From contig JBGSOQ010000167.1 of NCBI GenBank assembly GCA_041739035.1, forward strand, positions 1 to 6,683: a DNA stretch of 6,683 nucleotides, given 5' to 3'. The notes beneath the pieces are model-generated. The model was not told the DNA's origin and ran no database searches. It saw only the letters and a list, made by a program, of their open reading frames with translations. This document shows, one piece after another, positions 1 to 5,903 of this stretch. Numbering within the stretch: position 1 is the first letter of the stretch; every line of letters starts with the position of its first letter. The stretch comes from XYD12-FULL-36-8 sp041739035. GTDB taxonomy: Bacteria > Bacteroidota > Ignavibacteria > Ignavibacteriales > Ignavibacteriaceae. A program made the position numbers and the translations under genes.

Positions 1-1032
1 TCAATTATTCAATCATTCAAAATTGATCCGGTATCATGCCTGTTCGCCCATATTGATACTATTGTGACACCGGAAGGTTATAAATTTTCTGCAAGCAAGC
101 ATTTTCTTCCTGATTATATTAACGAGCTAATGTACAAGCGCATTGAGGCCTCTAAAGTTGGTGATAAGCATCTTTCACAAGCTATAAAAATTTTGATGAA
201 CAGTTTTTATGGAGTAATGGGATCGAACGGATGCCGATTTTATCATCCTCATCTTCCTTCAGCAATTACCGGAACGGGGAAGTTTCTGCTGCTTCAAAGC
301 AAAGATTATCTTCATAAACAAGGTTACGAAGTTATTTACGGCGACACTGACTCATTATTCATTAAATTAAAGGAAGGCGAAGGATTAAACGCACAATCGA
401 ACGGTGAACGAATTGCCTTGGAGCTCAATTCATATTGGAAAAAGAGATTGAAAGATGAATTTGGCGTCACCTCATTTTTGGAATTGGAGTTCGAAAAATA
501 TTACAGCCGGTTTGTGCTGACCCCGCTACGCGGAGGAGAACAAGGCGCTAAGAAACGCTATGCGGGACTTCTGAAAGTAAATGGTGAAGACGAGCTAGAG
601 TTTGTAGGAATGGAATTTGTGCGCTCGGATTGGACAAAACTTGCCAAAGAATTTCAAGTACAGCTCTACTTTAAAATTTTTAACGGTGAGGAGGTTGCTG
701 AGTGGATAAGATCGATTGTTCGTAAAGTGAACCATGGTGGATTTGATGATAAGCTTGTGTATCGGAAAAGATTAAGAAAAGATATTGATGATTATCAGAA
801 AAGCAGTCCGCCGCACGTTCGAGCTGCAAGGATGATAAACAAAAGTAACGGAACTGTAGAATATGTAATCACTAAACGGGGTCCAGTTCCAATTGAACTA
901 ACACACGGTGATTTAGACTATCAGCATTACATCGATAAACAGCTAAAACCAATTGCTGATTCTGTGCTTGGGCTATTGGGAGAATCTTTTGACGCAATAA
1001 CTAAATCTCCCCAACTAGATTTTTTTGACTGA
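1..1032 (+). CDS. polB: DNA polymerase II (family B), C-terminal part, 5'-truncated by window edge
   Basis: Template-directed DNA polymerase of family B. In E. coli Pol II acts in replication restart and lesion bypass. The frame is open from base 1 and 343 residues are visible. They begin inside polymerase motif A (the SII of SLYPSII). Motif B is at residues 62-71 (KILMNSFYG), and motif C, YGDTDS, at 113-118 (bases 337-354) carries the catalytic aspartates. KKRYAGL at 184-190 and PPHVRAAR at 270-277 match the Pol II thumb region as I remember it from E. coli, and the alignment runs colinearly to the end. The C-terminus QLDFF (338-342) resembles the beta-clamp-binding motif QLxLF and sits where E. 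coli Pol II has QLGLF. The exonuclease domain and promoter lie outside the window, so SOS control cannot be judged. The GTG at 64 is an internal valine codon, not the start. No convincing terminator follows; the 216 bases after the stop hold only weak short inverted repeats. Confidence 0.95.
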   Translation, partial: SIIQSFKIDPVSCLFAHIDTIVTPEGYKFSASKHFLPDYINELMYKRIEASKVGDKHLSQAIKILMNSFYGVMGSNGCRFYHPHLPSAITGTGKFLLLQSKDYLHKQGYEVIYGDTDSLFIKLKEGEGLNAQSNGERIALELNSYWKKRLKDEFGVTSFLELEFEKYYSRFVLTPLRGGEQGAKKRYAGLLKVNGEDELEFVGMEFVRSDWTKLAKEFQVQLYFKIFNGEEVAEWIRSIVRKVNHGGFDDKLVYRKRLRKDIDDYQKSSPPHVRAARMINKSNGTVEYVITKRGPVPIELTHGDLDYQHYIDKQLKPIADSVLGLLGESFDAITKSPQLDFFD

Positions 1033-1248
1033 GTTTATTTAATGAATTGCTTTATCAATTGAGTTTTGTGCGCTTTACATACGTTTATTATTTCCCTTCT
1101 CACATTGGTACAGCATTTGATGTACTAAGTGATACAATTGACATATCCTCTCTAATTAGCGCCCTAATAGCTGAAATTGTAGGAATTTGAGCCTAAAATT
1201 ATTTAAATCCGATTCACCAATCGTAATAAATAAAAAAGGAATGTAAAA

Positions 1249-1401
1249 ATGGTTATAGTATATATAGCGTTACTGGCTTTATACCTAGCAGCGGTTGTAT
1301 TAATTTCACTTGTTTTGAATTCAGAGCCAAAATTTTTTAGTTTAAAGAGAAAAGCTCAACTGAAAGTACAATCATCTGATATATCTTTCTTTCGAACTTG
1401 A
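1249..1401 (+). CDS. 50-residue predicted single-pass membrane protein, unknown function
   Basis: I do not recognise this family. The ORF encodes 50 residues. An AAAAGGA ribosome-binding site (1234-1240) lies 8 bases before the ATG, which is good support for translation. Residues 2-23 form one continuous hydrophobic helix (V, I, A, L, Y). A polar/basic tail follows, with KRK at 33-35 and further K/R up to the end, so the tail is probably cytoplasmic by the positive-inside rule and the N-terminus outside. The gene stands alone 216 bases after polB and ends 16 bases before a strong terminator, which fits a short independent transcript or a polB-linked tail gene. No clear promoter is visible; a TTGACA at 1138-1143 lacks a good -10 partner. 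It could be a small regulatory or structural membrane peptide, or a chance ORF, but the ribosome-binding site, helix and terminator together favour a gene. Confidence 0.6.
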   Translation: MVIVYIALLALYLAAVVLISLVLNSEPKFFSLKRKAQLKVQSSDISFFRT

Positions 1402-1417
1402 TGAATCGCTCTCTTAC

Positions 1418-1453
1418 AAAAAAAGCGTGATGGTTATGCCATCACGCTTTTTT
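1418..1453. terminator. Bidirectional intrinsic terminator
   Basis: A perfect 10-bp stem (1424-1433 with 1439-1448) has a 5-base loop TTATG. Seven A precede it (1418-1424) and six T follow it (1448-1453). Read on either strand it is a stem followed by a U-tract, so it can end the small membrane-protein transcript from the left and the citrate synthase transcript from the right. It lies between these convergent genes, 20 bases after the end of gltA. Confidence 0.92.
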
Positions 1454-1473
1454 ATTTTACTAGGTTGGATAAG

Positions 1474-2772
1474 TTATCGTTTCTCTACCGGGACATAGGG
1501 TCGTTTCGTTTCGCCGGTATAGATTTGTCTTGGCCTATAGATTCTAACACCAGGAGTTTCGCGCATTTCTTTCCATTGAGCTATCCAACCGGGTAAACGG
1601 CCTATAGCAAACATTACTGTAAACATATTAACTGGAATTCCCATTGCACGATAGATAATTCCACTATAGAAATCTACATTAGGATATAATTTTCTCTCAA
1701 TAAAGAACTCATCCTTCAATGCAATCTCTTCTAGATTTTTAGCAATATCTAAGAGTGGATCTGATTTTCCAAGCTGTGCTAAAACTTTATCGGCAGATGC
1801 CTTTAAAATCGTTGCTCTTGGATCAAAATTCTTATAAACACGGTGGCCAAATCCCATCAGTTTAAATCCTGAGGATTTATCTTTCGCCATATTCATGTAT
1901 TTCTTATAATCGCCGCCATCGGCTTTGATATGTTCTAACATATTAAGCACTTCCTGGTTGGCGCCGCCATGAAGTGGTCCCCAGAGAGCGCAAATTCCGG
2001 CAGAAATTGCTGCAAATAAATTTGCTTCGCTGCTTCCTACCATTCTCACAGTTGATGTACTGCAATTTTGTTCGTGATCGGCATGAAGAATTAAAAGCAG
2101 ATCAAGTGCTTCTTCAATAACTTTATTCACTTTGTATTCTTCTGATGGAACGGCGAACATCATATTCAAAAGATCACCAGCATAACCAAGATGATTCTGA
2201 GGATAGATGTATGGCTGTCCTATCGATTTTTTATATGAGAACGCAGCAATTGTTTTCAGTTTTGCTATCAATCTGATGATATTGATTTCTAGATCTGTTT
2301 TGTAATCAAAATCTGGATAGAAAGCTGAAAGTGAATTTACCATTGAAGATAAAATTCCCATTGGGTGAGCAGTTGGCGGAAATCCCTCGAAGAATTTTTT
2401 CATATCTTCATGAATTAAGCTGTGATGTGTGAGCTTAAAATTAAAATCTTCAAGCTCGGCTTTAGACGGCAGATGACCAAAAATTAAAAGGTAAGCTACT
2501 TCAACAAAATTGGACTTTGCGGCTAACTCTTCAATCGGATACCCACGGTACTGAAGTATGCCGCGTTCTCCATCGATGAATGTAATTGCACTTAAGCACG
2601 AGCCGGTATTTCCATACCCGCTATCCATCGTTATTGCGCCGGTTTCCGCACGCAATTTTGTGATATCTACTGCGACTTCCTTTTCAGAACCAACCATAAC
2701 AGGAAGGTTGTACTCTTTTCCTTGAAGAAGCAGTTTGGCGTTTTCGCCTGTATAGACTTTTGAGGTTTCCAT
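1474..2772 (-). CDS. gltA: Citrate synthase, hexameric (type II) class
   Basis: Condenses acetyl-CoA and oxaloacetate to citrate, the entry step of the TCA cycle, in the cytoplasm. The 432-residue length is close to E. coli GltA (427). Catalytic residues are all present: H268 in GPLHGGAN, H310 in MGFGHRVYKNFDPRA, and D367 in YPNVDFYSGI. HADHEQN at 230-236 and the substrate-binding RPRQIYTG at 413-420 are also conserved. The N-terminal 60 or so residues match the small extra domain of Gram-negative type II enzymes, which are hexameric and often NADH-inhibited; whether this one is inhibited cannot be read from the sequence. The start at 2772 is supported by GGGGA (2778-2782) 5 bases upstream on the coding strand and by co-linearity with the family's N-terminus. 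The gene is monocistronic here, divergent from the beta-barrel gene and closed by the terminator at 1418-1453. No frameshift or missing active-site residue is seen. Confidence 0.98.
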   Translation of the reverse strand: METSKVYTGENAKLLLQGKEYNLPVMVGSEKEVAVDITKLRAETGAITMDSGYGNTGSCLSAITFIDGERGILQYRGYPIEELAAKSNFVEVAYLLIFGHLPSKAELEDFNFKLTHHSLIHEDMKKFFEGFPPTAHPMGILSSMVNSLSAFYPDFDYKTDLEINIIRLIAKLKTIAAFSYKKSIGQPYIYPQNHLGYAGDLLNMMFAVPSEEYKVNKVIEEALDLLLILHADHEQNCSTSTVRMVGSSEANLFAAISAGICALWGPLHGGANQEVLNMLEHIKADGGDYKKYMNMAKDKSSGFKLMGFGHRVYKNFDPRATILKASADKVLAQLGKSDPLLDIAKNLEEIALKDEFFIERKLYPNVDFYSGIIYRAMGIPVNMFTVMFAIGRLPGWIAQWKEMRETPGVRIYRPRQIYTGETKRPYVPVEKR

Positions 2773-2885
2773 AACAATCCCCGCAAGATGTTTTGAAATA
2801 AATTAGTTAGTTAGAATTTCTTGATCTTCGCAAATAAAAGTTAAATAATCCTATTAACTACTAATGAGTTATTTAATGCTATTGC

Positions 2886-2914
2886 AATCTATAAAGCTTA
2901 ACAATTATTATCAA
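2886..2914 (-). promoter_or_regulatory. Candidate sigma70-like promoter for gltA
   Basis: On the minus strand TTGATA (2914-2909) is followed after 17 bases by TAGATT (2891-2886). This would give a transcript start near 2879 and a leader of about 105 bases. The match is partial, the region is AT-rich, and Bacteroidota primary sigma factors prefer a different consensus (TTTG / TAnnTTTG), of which I find no exact copy here. Treat as a weak candidate. Confidence 0.22.
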
Positions 2915-2922
2915 TAATAATT
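2903..2922. promoter_or_regulatory. 20-bp dyad overlapping the candidate gltA -35
   Basis: Perfect inverted repeat AATTATTA-TCAA-TAATAATT, with 8-bp arms and a 4-base centre. It overlaps the proposed -35 box of gltA, where a repressor could bind. The arms contain only A and T, so chance is a real alternative. Confidence 0.2.
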
Positions 2923-2984
2923 TTAAAAAAATGGAAAATGTCACCAGAGTGTATATGTCGAAAAAATGATATACTCTCAGGTTT

Positions 2985-2998
2985 TTGATAGGTATCAA
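2985..2998. promoter_or_regulatory. 14-bp dyad TTGATA-GG-TATCAA
   Basis: Perfect 6+6 inverted repeat with a 2-base centre, in the middle of the divergent region, about 50 bases upstream of the candidate promoter of the beta-barrel gene. Its TATCAA half also occurs in the dyad at 2903-2922. The symmetry suits a dimeric DNA-binding protein, but no regulator is encoded nearby to support this. Confidence 0.2.
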
Positions 2999-3047
2999 CA
3001 AATGGCATTTCAACTCTATAAAGATTTTTCTGGTAAATATGTTAATT

Positions 3048-3076
3048 TTGCCCAATAACTCAAGCGTTTAGATAAT
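3048..3076 (+). promoter_or_regulatory. Candidate sigma70-like promoter for the beta-barrel gene
   Basis: TTGCCC (3048-3053), a 17-base spacer and GATAAT (3071-3076) give 4/6 and 5/6 matches to sigma70 boxes. Initiation near 3083 would leave a leader of roughly 90 bases. A second motif, TATGTTTTG near 3110, resembles but does not match the Bacteroidota TAnnTTTG box. Weak evidence only. Confidence 0.25.
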
Positions 3077-3171
3077 TCAAGAATTAAAAAAAATCTGAAA
3101 AATGCGGCATATGTTTTGGCTTATTAATAAAGCTCACCCCAATAATTTTAAAAATATAATAGGATACATCC

Positions 3172-4974
3172 ATGAAATCAAAAATATTTTACTTACTGCT
3201 GCTTTTGTCAGCAATTACTTATCCCCAATATTTTGGGGAAAGAACCACAGAACAAAATTTTGAACAATCTGACCTTTACTTCAAAAGTCATTTCCTTAAC
3301 ACTTATGGTTTATATAATTTCAAAAAGATAGCTGTGGGATTTTTTAAAGATCCTTTTCTCAATCTTTATCTTAATCCCGCCTGCATTCCTGACCTCGGAG
3401 ATAATGAAGTTCTGATTTATATAGATTTTCGCGGCGATAGAACCGAAGTTCCAATAATTGATAATTATGTTGTACCGCTTTATAATTCAGCAGCAGTTTA
3501 CCGCCCTATTTTTGATCCGCGCTGTTTTTCAGTCACTCGAACTGAACCCGAGCCAATTTTTTCAATCGGTATCTTAAATTATCCTCTGAAAGATATAACA
3601 AATAATTTATTTATTGGCGGAACATATCAGCTCATAAATAGACAGGAAAAGTTTTATACAGTTCCCTACGGAATTTACTATCCTAATTACTATTATGATG
3701 CTTTTGGAATGAGAGCCGAAGGGCTTGCTAATATTCCTATAATTGATCGCTATGCAGGTAAAGATGAGCTTTCAACTGTTGGGCATTTATTTTCCGCATT
3801 TGCCGGATACAGAATAAATGAACAATTAAGTGTCGGGTTATCGCTTAACGGGGTAGTTCATTCCCGTGATGGTGAGTATGCCAATAATTACCGGGATGAA
3901 TTTGGACAAATGGGTGATTATGACAATTCCAGTTTCAACAATCAAATTCGTAAGCAAGAGTATGATCATCTGGATGTGAGTGCCGGGGTTTTATATGCAG
4001 TTACTGAAAAGATATCTGTTGGTGCTAAAGTTGGTTACTTAAACGGGAATGCAGATCAAAATTATTCCTCTGCCAACAAATATTTTTATCAGCATAAAAA
4101 GCCGAACATAACTGACGAGTGGAGTTACAGTATTAATGATTATCAAAACAAGCAGCAATGGATTCAAGACGGCAGTTCAAAATATTTCAGCTTAAACTTT
4201 ACCCGTTACATCGATGATAAAAAAGAATTTTCCGGTTATTATCGTTATACCAATTCTGATATTGATTTGAGCAATTCAACGAACATTCTTGACACATCTT
4301 TTTATACTTCAAGATATTACAGTACTTATGATACGGCTTATTATTTATATGATGGACACAGCTTTACCTCGGATGTAAGGAAGGGAACCGGAACAAGAAA
4401 AGTAAATATGCACGAGGTATTGATAAACTTCTTGTGGAAATTAACAGAAAAAACAAATGTTCGTGCCGGGATTTATTATAATTCAACTAGCACAAATGTT
4501 AATTCATCCGAACCGGTCATTTCCTTAAGAAAATCAAGTTATAATTATATAAACAAAAACAATACTAACAATTATCAATATGATCTTTTTGAGGATAAAA
4601 TTTTGGAATGGGAATATGATGCTCGAAGCTGGTCGCTTCAAATTCCCATTGTTTTCAATTTTGGGATAAATGAAAATTGGTCAATAATGCTCGGCTTAAA
4701 TAGAATTCTTAATGGTTGGGAAATTGAGGATAAAACAACCGCCTATTTTGCAAAACGGGAAAGAAATGAAAATGGAGATATAAAAATCGAAATGAATTTC
4801 GGCGAGAGATATACTCAGCCAAAGCAAAAAATTACCGAGGATTTTACAAAAGTAATGGCGGGTCTAAATGTTAACTTATCAAACGCATTTGCTATCAGAC
4901 TGCTTGTTGATCCGGAATGGGGTGACTATTTTAACTTAGCGCAATGGTGGCTAAGCTTTACTGCAAAACTTTAA
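3172..4974 (+). CDS. Predicted outer-membrane beta-barrel protein, FadL/porin-like pattern, function unknown
   Basis: Six hundred residues with an N-terminal signal peptide: K2 and K4, a hydrophobic core at residues 5-16, and probable cleavage near residues 17-20. The mature part is rich in Y, N, S and F and alternates short amphipathic strands with polar loops, the look of a transmembrane beta-barrel. The LNPA at 67-70 resembles the early NPA motif of FadL/OmpP1-type and PorV-type proteins. Repeated units such as SAFAGYRINEQLSVGLSLNG (208-227) and the later SAGVLYAVTEKISVGAKVGY read as strand-turn-strand hairpins. The chain ends in WWLSFTAKL, a plausible last strand, although the final residue is L rather than the usual aromatic. 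AGGA (3161-3164) lies 7 bases before the ATG. The gene is apparently monocistronic and is followed by the hairpin cluster. It may transport hydrophobic compounds or be a structural barrel. I cannot assign a substrate or named family. Confidence 0.8.
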   Translation: MKSKIFYLLLLLSAITYPQYFGERTTEQNFEQSDLYFKSHFLNTYGLYNFKKIAVGFFKDPFLNLYLNPACIPDLGDNEVLIYIDFRGDRTEVPIIDNYVVPLYNSAAVYRPIFDPRCFSVTRTEPEPIFSIGILNYPLKDITNNLFIGGTYQLINRQEKFYTVPYGIYYPNYYYDAFGMRAEGLANIPIIDRYAGKDELSTVGHLFSAFAGYRINEQLSVGLSLNGVVHSRDGEYANNYRDEFGQMGDYDNSSFNNQIRKQEYDHLDVSAGVLYAVTEKISVGAKVGYLNGNADQNYSSANKYFYQHKKPNITDEWSYSINDYQNKQQWIQDGSSKYFSLNFTRYIDDKKEFSGYYRYTNSDIDLSNSTNILDTSFYTSRYYSTYDTAYYLYDGHSFTSDVRKGTGTRKVNMHEVLINFLWKLTEKTNVRAGIYYNSTSTNVNSSEPVISLRKSSYNYINKNNTNNYQYDLFEDKILEWEYDARSWSLQIPIVFNFGINENWSIMLGLNRILNGWEIEDKTTAYFAKRERNENGDIKIEMNFGERYTQPKQKITEDFTKVMAGLNVNLSNAFAIRLLVDPEWGDYFNLAQWWLSFTAKL

Positions 4975-5043
4975 GTTACTATATCACCTTACGCTTACTG
5001 CCTCATCAAGTAACAGCAGCATTTGGAGACTGTTTGAAAATTA

Positions 5044-5068
5044 GTAGTCGCAAACTTTACGGTTGCGA
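5044..5068 (+). repeat. REP-like hairpin unit, copy 1 (GTAG-headed)
   Basis: GTAG (5044-5047), then a stem TCGCAA / TTGCGA (5048-5053 with 5063-5068). It extends past one A-G mismatch to a C-G pair, leaving the loop TTTAC (5056-5060). A GTAG-type tetranucleotide followed by an imperfect hairpin is the recognised layout of REP sequences mobilised by RAYT (IS200-like tyrosine) transposases. No RAYT gene lies in this window, so the element would be acted on in trans. Confidence 0.65.
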
Positions 5069-5082
5069 AAATTATTTAAAGA

Positions 5083-5106
5083 CGCAGACATAAAGTCTGC
5101 GGCTAC
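5083..5106 (-). repeat. REP-like hairpin unit, copy 2, inverted
   Basis: On the minus strand it reads GTAG-C, stem CGCAGAC, loop TTTAT, stem GTCTGCG. The stem is 7 perfect pairs (5083-5089 with 5095-5101). It matches copy 1 at 19 of 24 positions. Two of the five differences are a compensatory pair (A-T in copy 1, G-C here), one restores a pair mismatched in copy 1, and one is in the loop. The two copies face each other with GTAG on the outside, separated by 14 bases, as in a BIME. Confidence 0.68.
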
Positions 5107-5116
5107 TCCAAAACGA

Positions 5117-5156
5117 TAATTATCGAACACTCTCTAAAGAGAGTGTTTCATAATTA
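5117..5156. repeat. 40-nt near-perfect hairpin
   Basis: Inner stem AACACTCTC / GAGAGTGTT (5126-5134 with 5139-5147) has a TAAA loop. It continues outward through one G-T and one C-C position into TAATTAT / ATAATTA (5117-5123 with 5150-5156), giving 16 Watson-Crick pairs in 40 bases. CGATAATTATCG (5114-5125) is itself a perfect palindrome, so alternative folds exist. There is no strong U-tract, so it is not a standard terminator. It may be another unit of the repeat cluster or an mRNA 3'-end stabiliser for the upstream gene. Confidence 0.6.
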
Positions 5157-5297
5157 AAATAGCCCGTGGCTTTAGCCACGGGATGTTAAGATTCTGAAAA
5201 CCATAGGACTTTAGTCCCATTAAAAAATAAAAATATGTGGCTAAAGCCAATAAAATTATGAGAACTAATTTTCCCGACTTAAAAGTCGGGGCTATTT
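5157..5297. repeat. Nested inverted-repeat block of four ATAG/TTTA hairpins
   Basis: Four hairpins lie here: CCCGTGGC-TTTA-GCCACGGG (5163-5182), GGAC-TTTA-GTCC (5206-5217), TGGC-TAAA-GCCA (5238-5249) and CCCGACTT-AA-AAGTCGGG (5273-5290). ATAG precedes the first two on the plus strand (5159-5162, 5203-5206) and the last on the minus strand (5295-5292). The block also pairs end to end: AAATAGCCC (5157-5165) with GGGCTATTT (5289-5297), and TGGCTTTAGCCA (5167-5178) with TGGCTAAAGCCA (5238-5249), leaving the second hairpin near the apex. It can therefore fold as separate hairpins or as one long branched stem. Likely further REP/BIME-type units. Confidence 0.65.
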
Positions 5298-5298
5298 A

Positions 5299-5320
5299 TT
5301 AGTTATGCAGCACTAACTAA
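5299..5320. repeat. Short hairpin at the right end of the repeat cluster
   Basis: Perfect 7-bp inverted repeat TTAGTTA / TAACTAA (5299-5305 with 5314-5320) around an 8-base loop TGCAGCAC. It directly abuts the nested block and may mark its right boundary. It lacks the TTTA loop and GTAG/ATAG head of the other units. Confidence 0.4.
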
Positions 5321-5394
5321 ATGGCGGGGCCGATGTTTAAAAATTTTGCGTGAGGTGTGTTACTCTATTGAAAATAAATAAAAGGTAATCAAAA

Positions 5395-5805
5395 ATGAGA
5401 GCATTTATTATTTTGCTTTTGTTTAGTACTACAATGATCGGCTGTTTTGATGCTTTAACTGATTATGATGAGGTTTTACTTGACAATGAATTTGACCTTA
5501 AAATCAATCATTTCGTCTTTATTCCATCAAAGGGAATTCATATCGAATTCAAAAATGTTGAGGGAGATTCAAGATGTCCGATCGACAGAATCTGCATTTG
5601 GGAAGGAAATGCAGTTGTAGTTCTTGAGTTGAAAAATTCTGCTGGCGATAAGCGGATGGTTAAGTTAAATACGAATTTAGATCCTAAAAACGCAGAATTT
5701 TATGAAACAATCATTTCTCTCAGAGGGCTTTCACCGTATCCCCAATCGAGTGAGCCGATAAATCCAGGTGATTATGTCGTGAGGTTAATCGCGATGAATA
5801 AATAA
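5395..5805 (+). CDS. Small conserved-type lipoprotein with Cys-x5-Cys motif, function unknown
   Basis: 136 residues. The N-terminus is a lipoprotein signal: R2, hydrophobic residues 3-11 and the lipobox MIGC with C17 as the probable lipidated cysteine, so the mature protein is membrane-anchored in the envelope. The following FDALTDYDE tail is acidic and flexible. The core holds GDSRCPIDRICIWEGNA (57-73) with C61 and C67, which probably form a disulfide. I recall the pattern DSRCP...C-W-G-A from unnamed envelope proteins of many bacteria, but it gives no function. The rest reads as short beta strands (VVVLEL, YVVRLIA), suggesting a small beta-sandwich. AAAGG (5381-5385) precedes the ATG by 9 bases. 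It follows the repeat cluster on the same strand as the beta-barrel gene but is 420 bases away, so co-transcription is doubtful. The shared terminator is at 5857-5880. Confidence 0.85.
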   Translation: MRAFIILLLFSTTMIGCFDALTDYDEVLLDNEFDLKINHFVFIPSKGIHIEFKNVEGDSRCPIDRICIWEGNAVVVLELKNSAGDKRMVKLNTNLDPKNAEFYETIISLRGLSPYPQSSEPINPGDYVVRLIAMNK

Positions 5806-5856
5806 CTATTCTGGTTCAATTCAAGTTTGTTCATGAGATTTGTTTTTGCCAATAAA

Positions 5857-5880
5857 AAGCCCCGATTTTCATCGGGGCTT
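5857..5880. terminator. Intrinsic terminator between convergent genes
   Basis: A perfect 10-bp GC-rich stem AAGCCCCGAT / ATCGGGGCTT has a 4-base loop (TTTC on plus, GAAA on minus). On the minus strand it is followed by TTTTTATT, so it is a strong terminator for the T9SS cargo gene ending 24 bases away. On the plus strand the T-run (5887-5891) is 6 bases off, so termination of the lipoprotein transcript is likely but weaker. Confidence 0.9.
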
Positions 5881-5903
5881 AAGAGGTTTTTCTTTTGCTT
5901 TTA

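Larger units (their letters stand above)
2773..3171. other. Divergent intergenic region, 399 bp, no credible gene
   Basis: Very AT-rich spacer between the starts of gltA (-) and the beta-barrel gene (+). I find no protein gene: the longest ATG-started reading frame I read on the + strand is 18 codons (3002-3058) with no ribosome-binding site. It holds weak promoter candidates for each flanking gene and two short dyads, listed separately. It also holds a hairpin, 2946-2954 with 2969-2977, of nine pairs including one G-T and a 14-base loop; this has no U-tract and no obvious role. Confidence 0.8.
4975..5394. other. 420-bp intergenic region dominated by hairpin repeats
   Basis: No credible coding sequence was found. 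From 5044 to 5320 the DNA is almost wall-to-wall inverted repeats, described individually. The 69 bases before it contain nothing I recognise, and no classical terminator with a U-tract follows the beta-barrel gene, so one or more hairpins may end or protect that mRNA. The 74 bases after the cluster contain a short GC-rich patch (GGCGGGGCC, 5323-5331) and then the AAAGG ribosome-binding site (5381-5385) of the lipoprotein gene. Confidence 0.85.

Noticed and set aside
64..66. GTG as the start of the polymerase gene
   Set aside because: The frame is open to base 1 and the residues before it (SIIQSFKIDP) belong to polymerase motif A, so this is an internal valine codon.
1045..1060. AATTG / CAATT hairpin as a polB terminator
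   Set aside because: Five AT-rich pairs and only a short T-run; too weak to call.
1108..1125. Inverted repeat GTACA / TGTAC after polB
   Set aside because: Only 5-bp arms with an 8-base loop and no further symmetry; expected by chance.
1138..1143. TTGACA as a -35 box for the small membrane-protein gene
   Set aside because: No acceptable -10 box 16-18 bases downstream; the nearest AT-rich hexamers are at wrong spacing.
3002..3058. 18-codon ORF in the divergent spacer
   Set aside because: No ribosome-binding site, very short, ordinary composition for AT-rich spacer.
5189..5199. AGATTCTGAAA shared with the palindrome in the T9SS gene
   Set aside because: Eleven bases covering only one arm; it could be a decayed copy but chance in AT-rich DNA is likely enough not to call it.
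5044..5320. CRISPR array
   Set aside because: Units differ in sequence, spacing and orientation, there are no regular spacers, and no cas gene is present.
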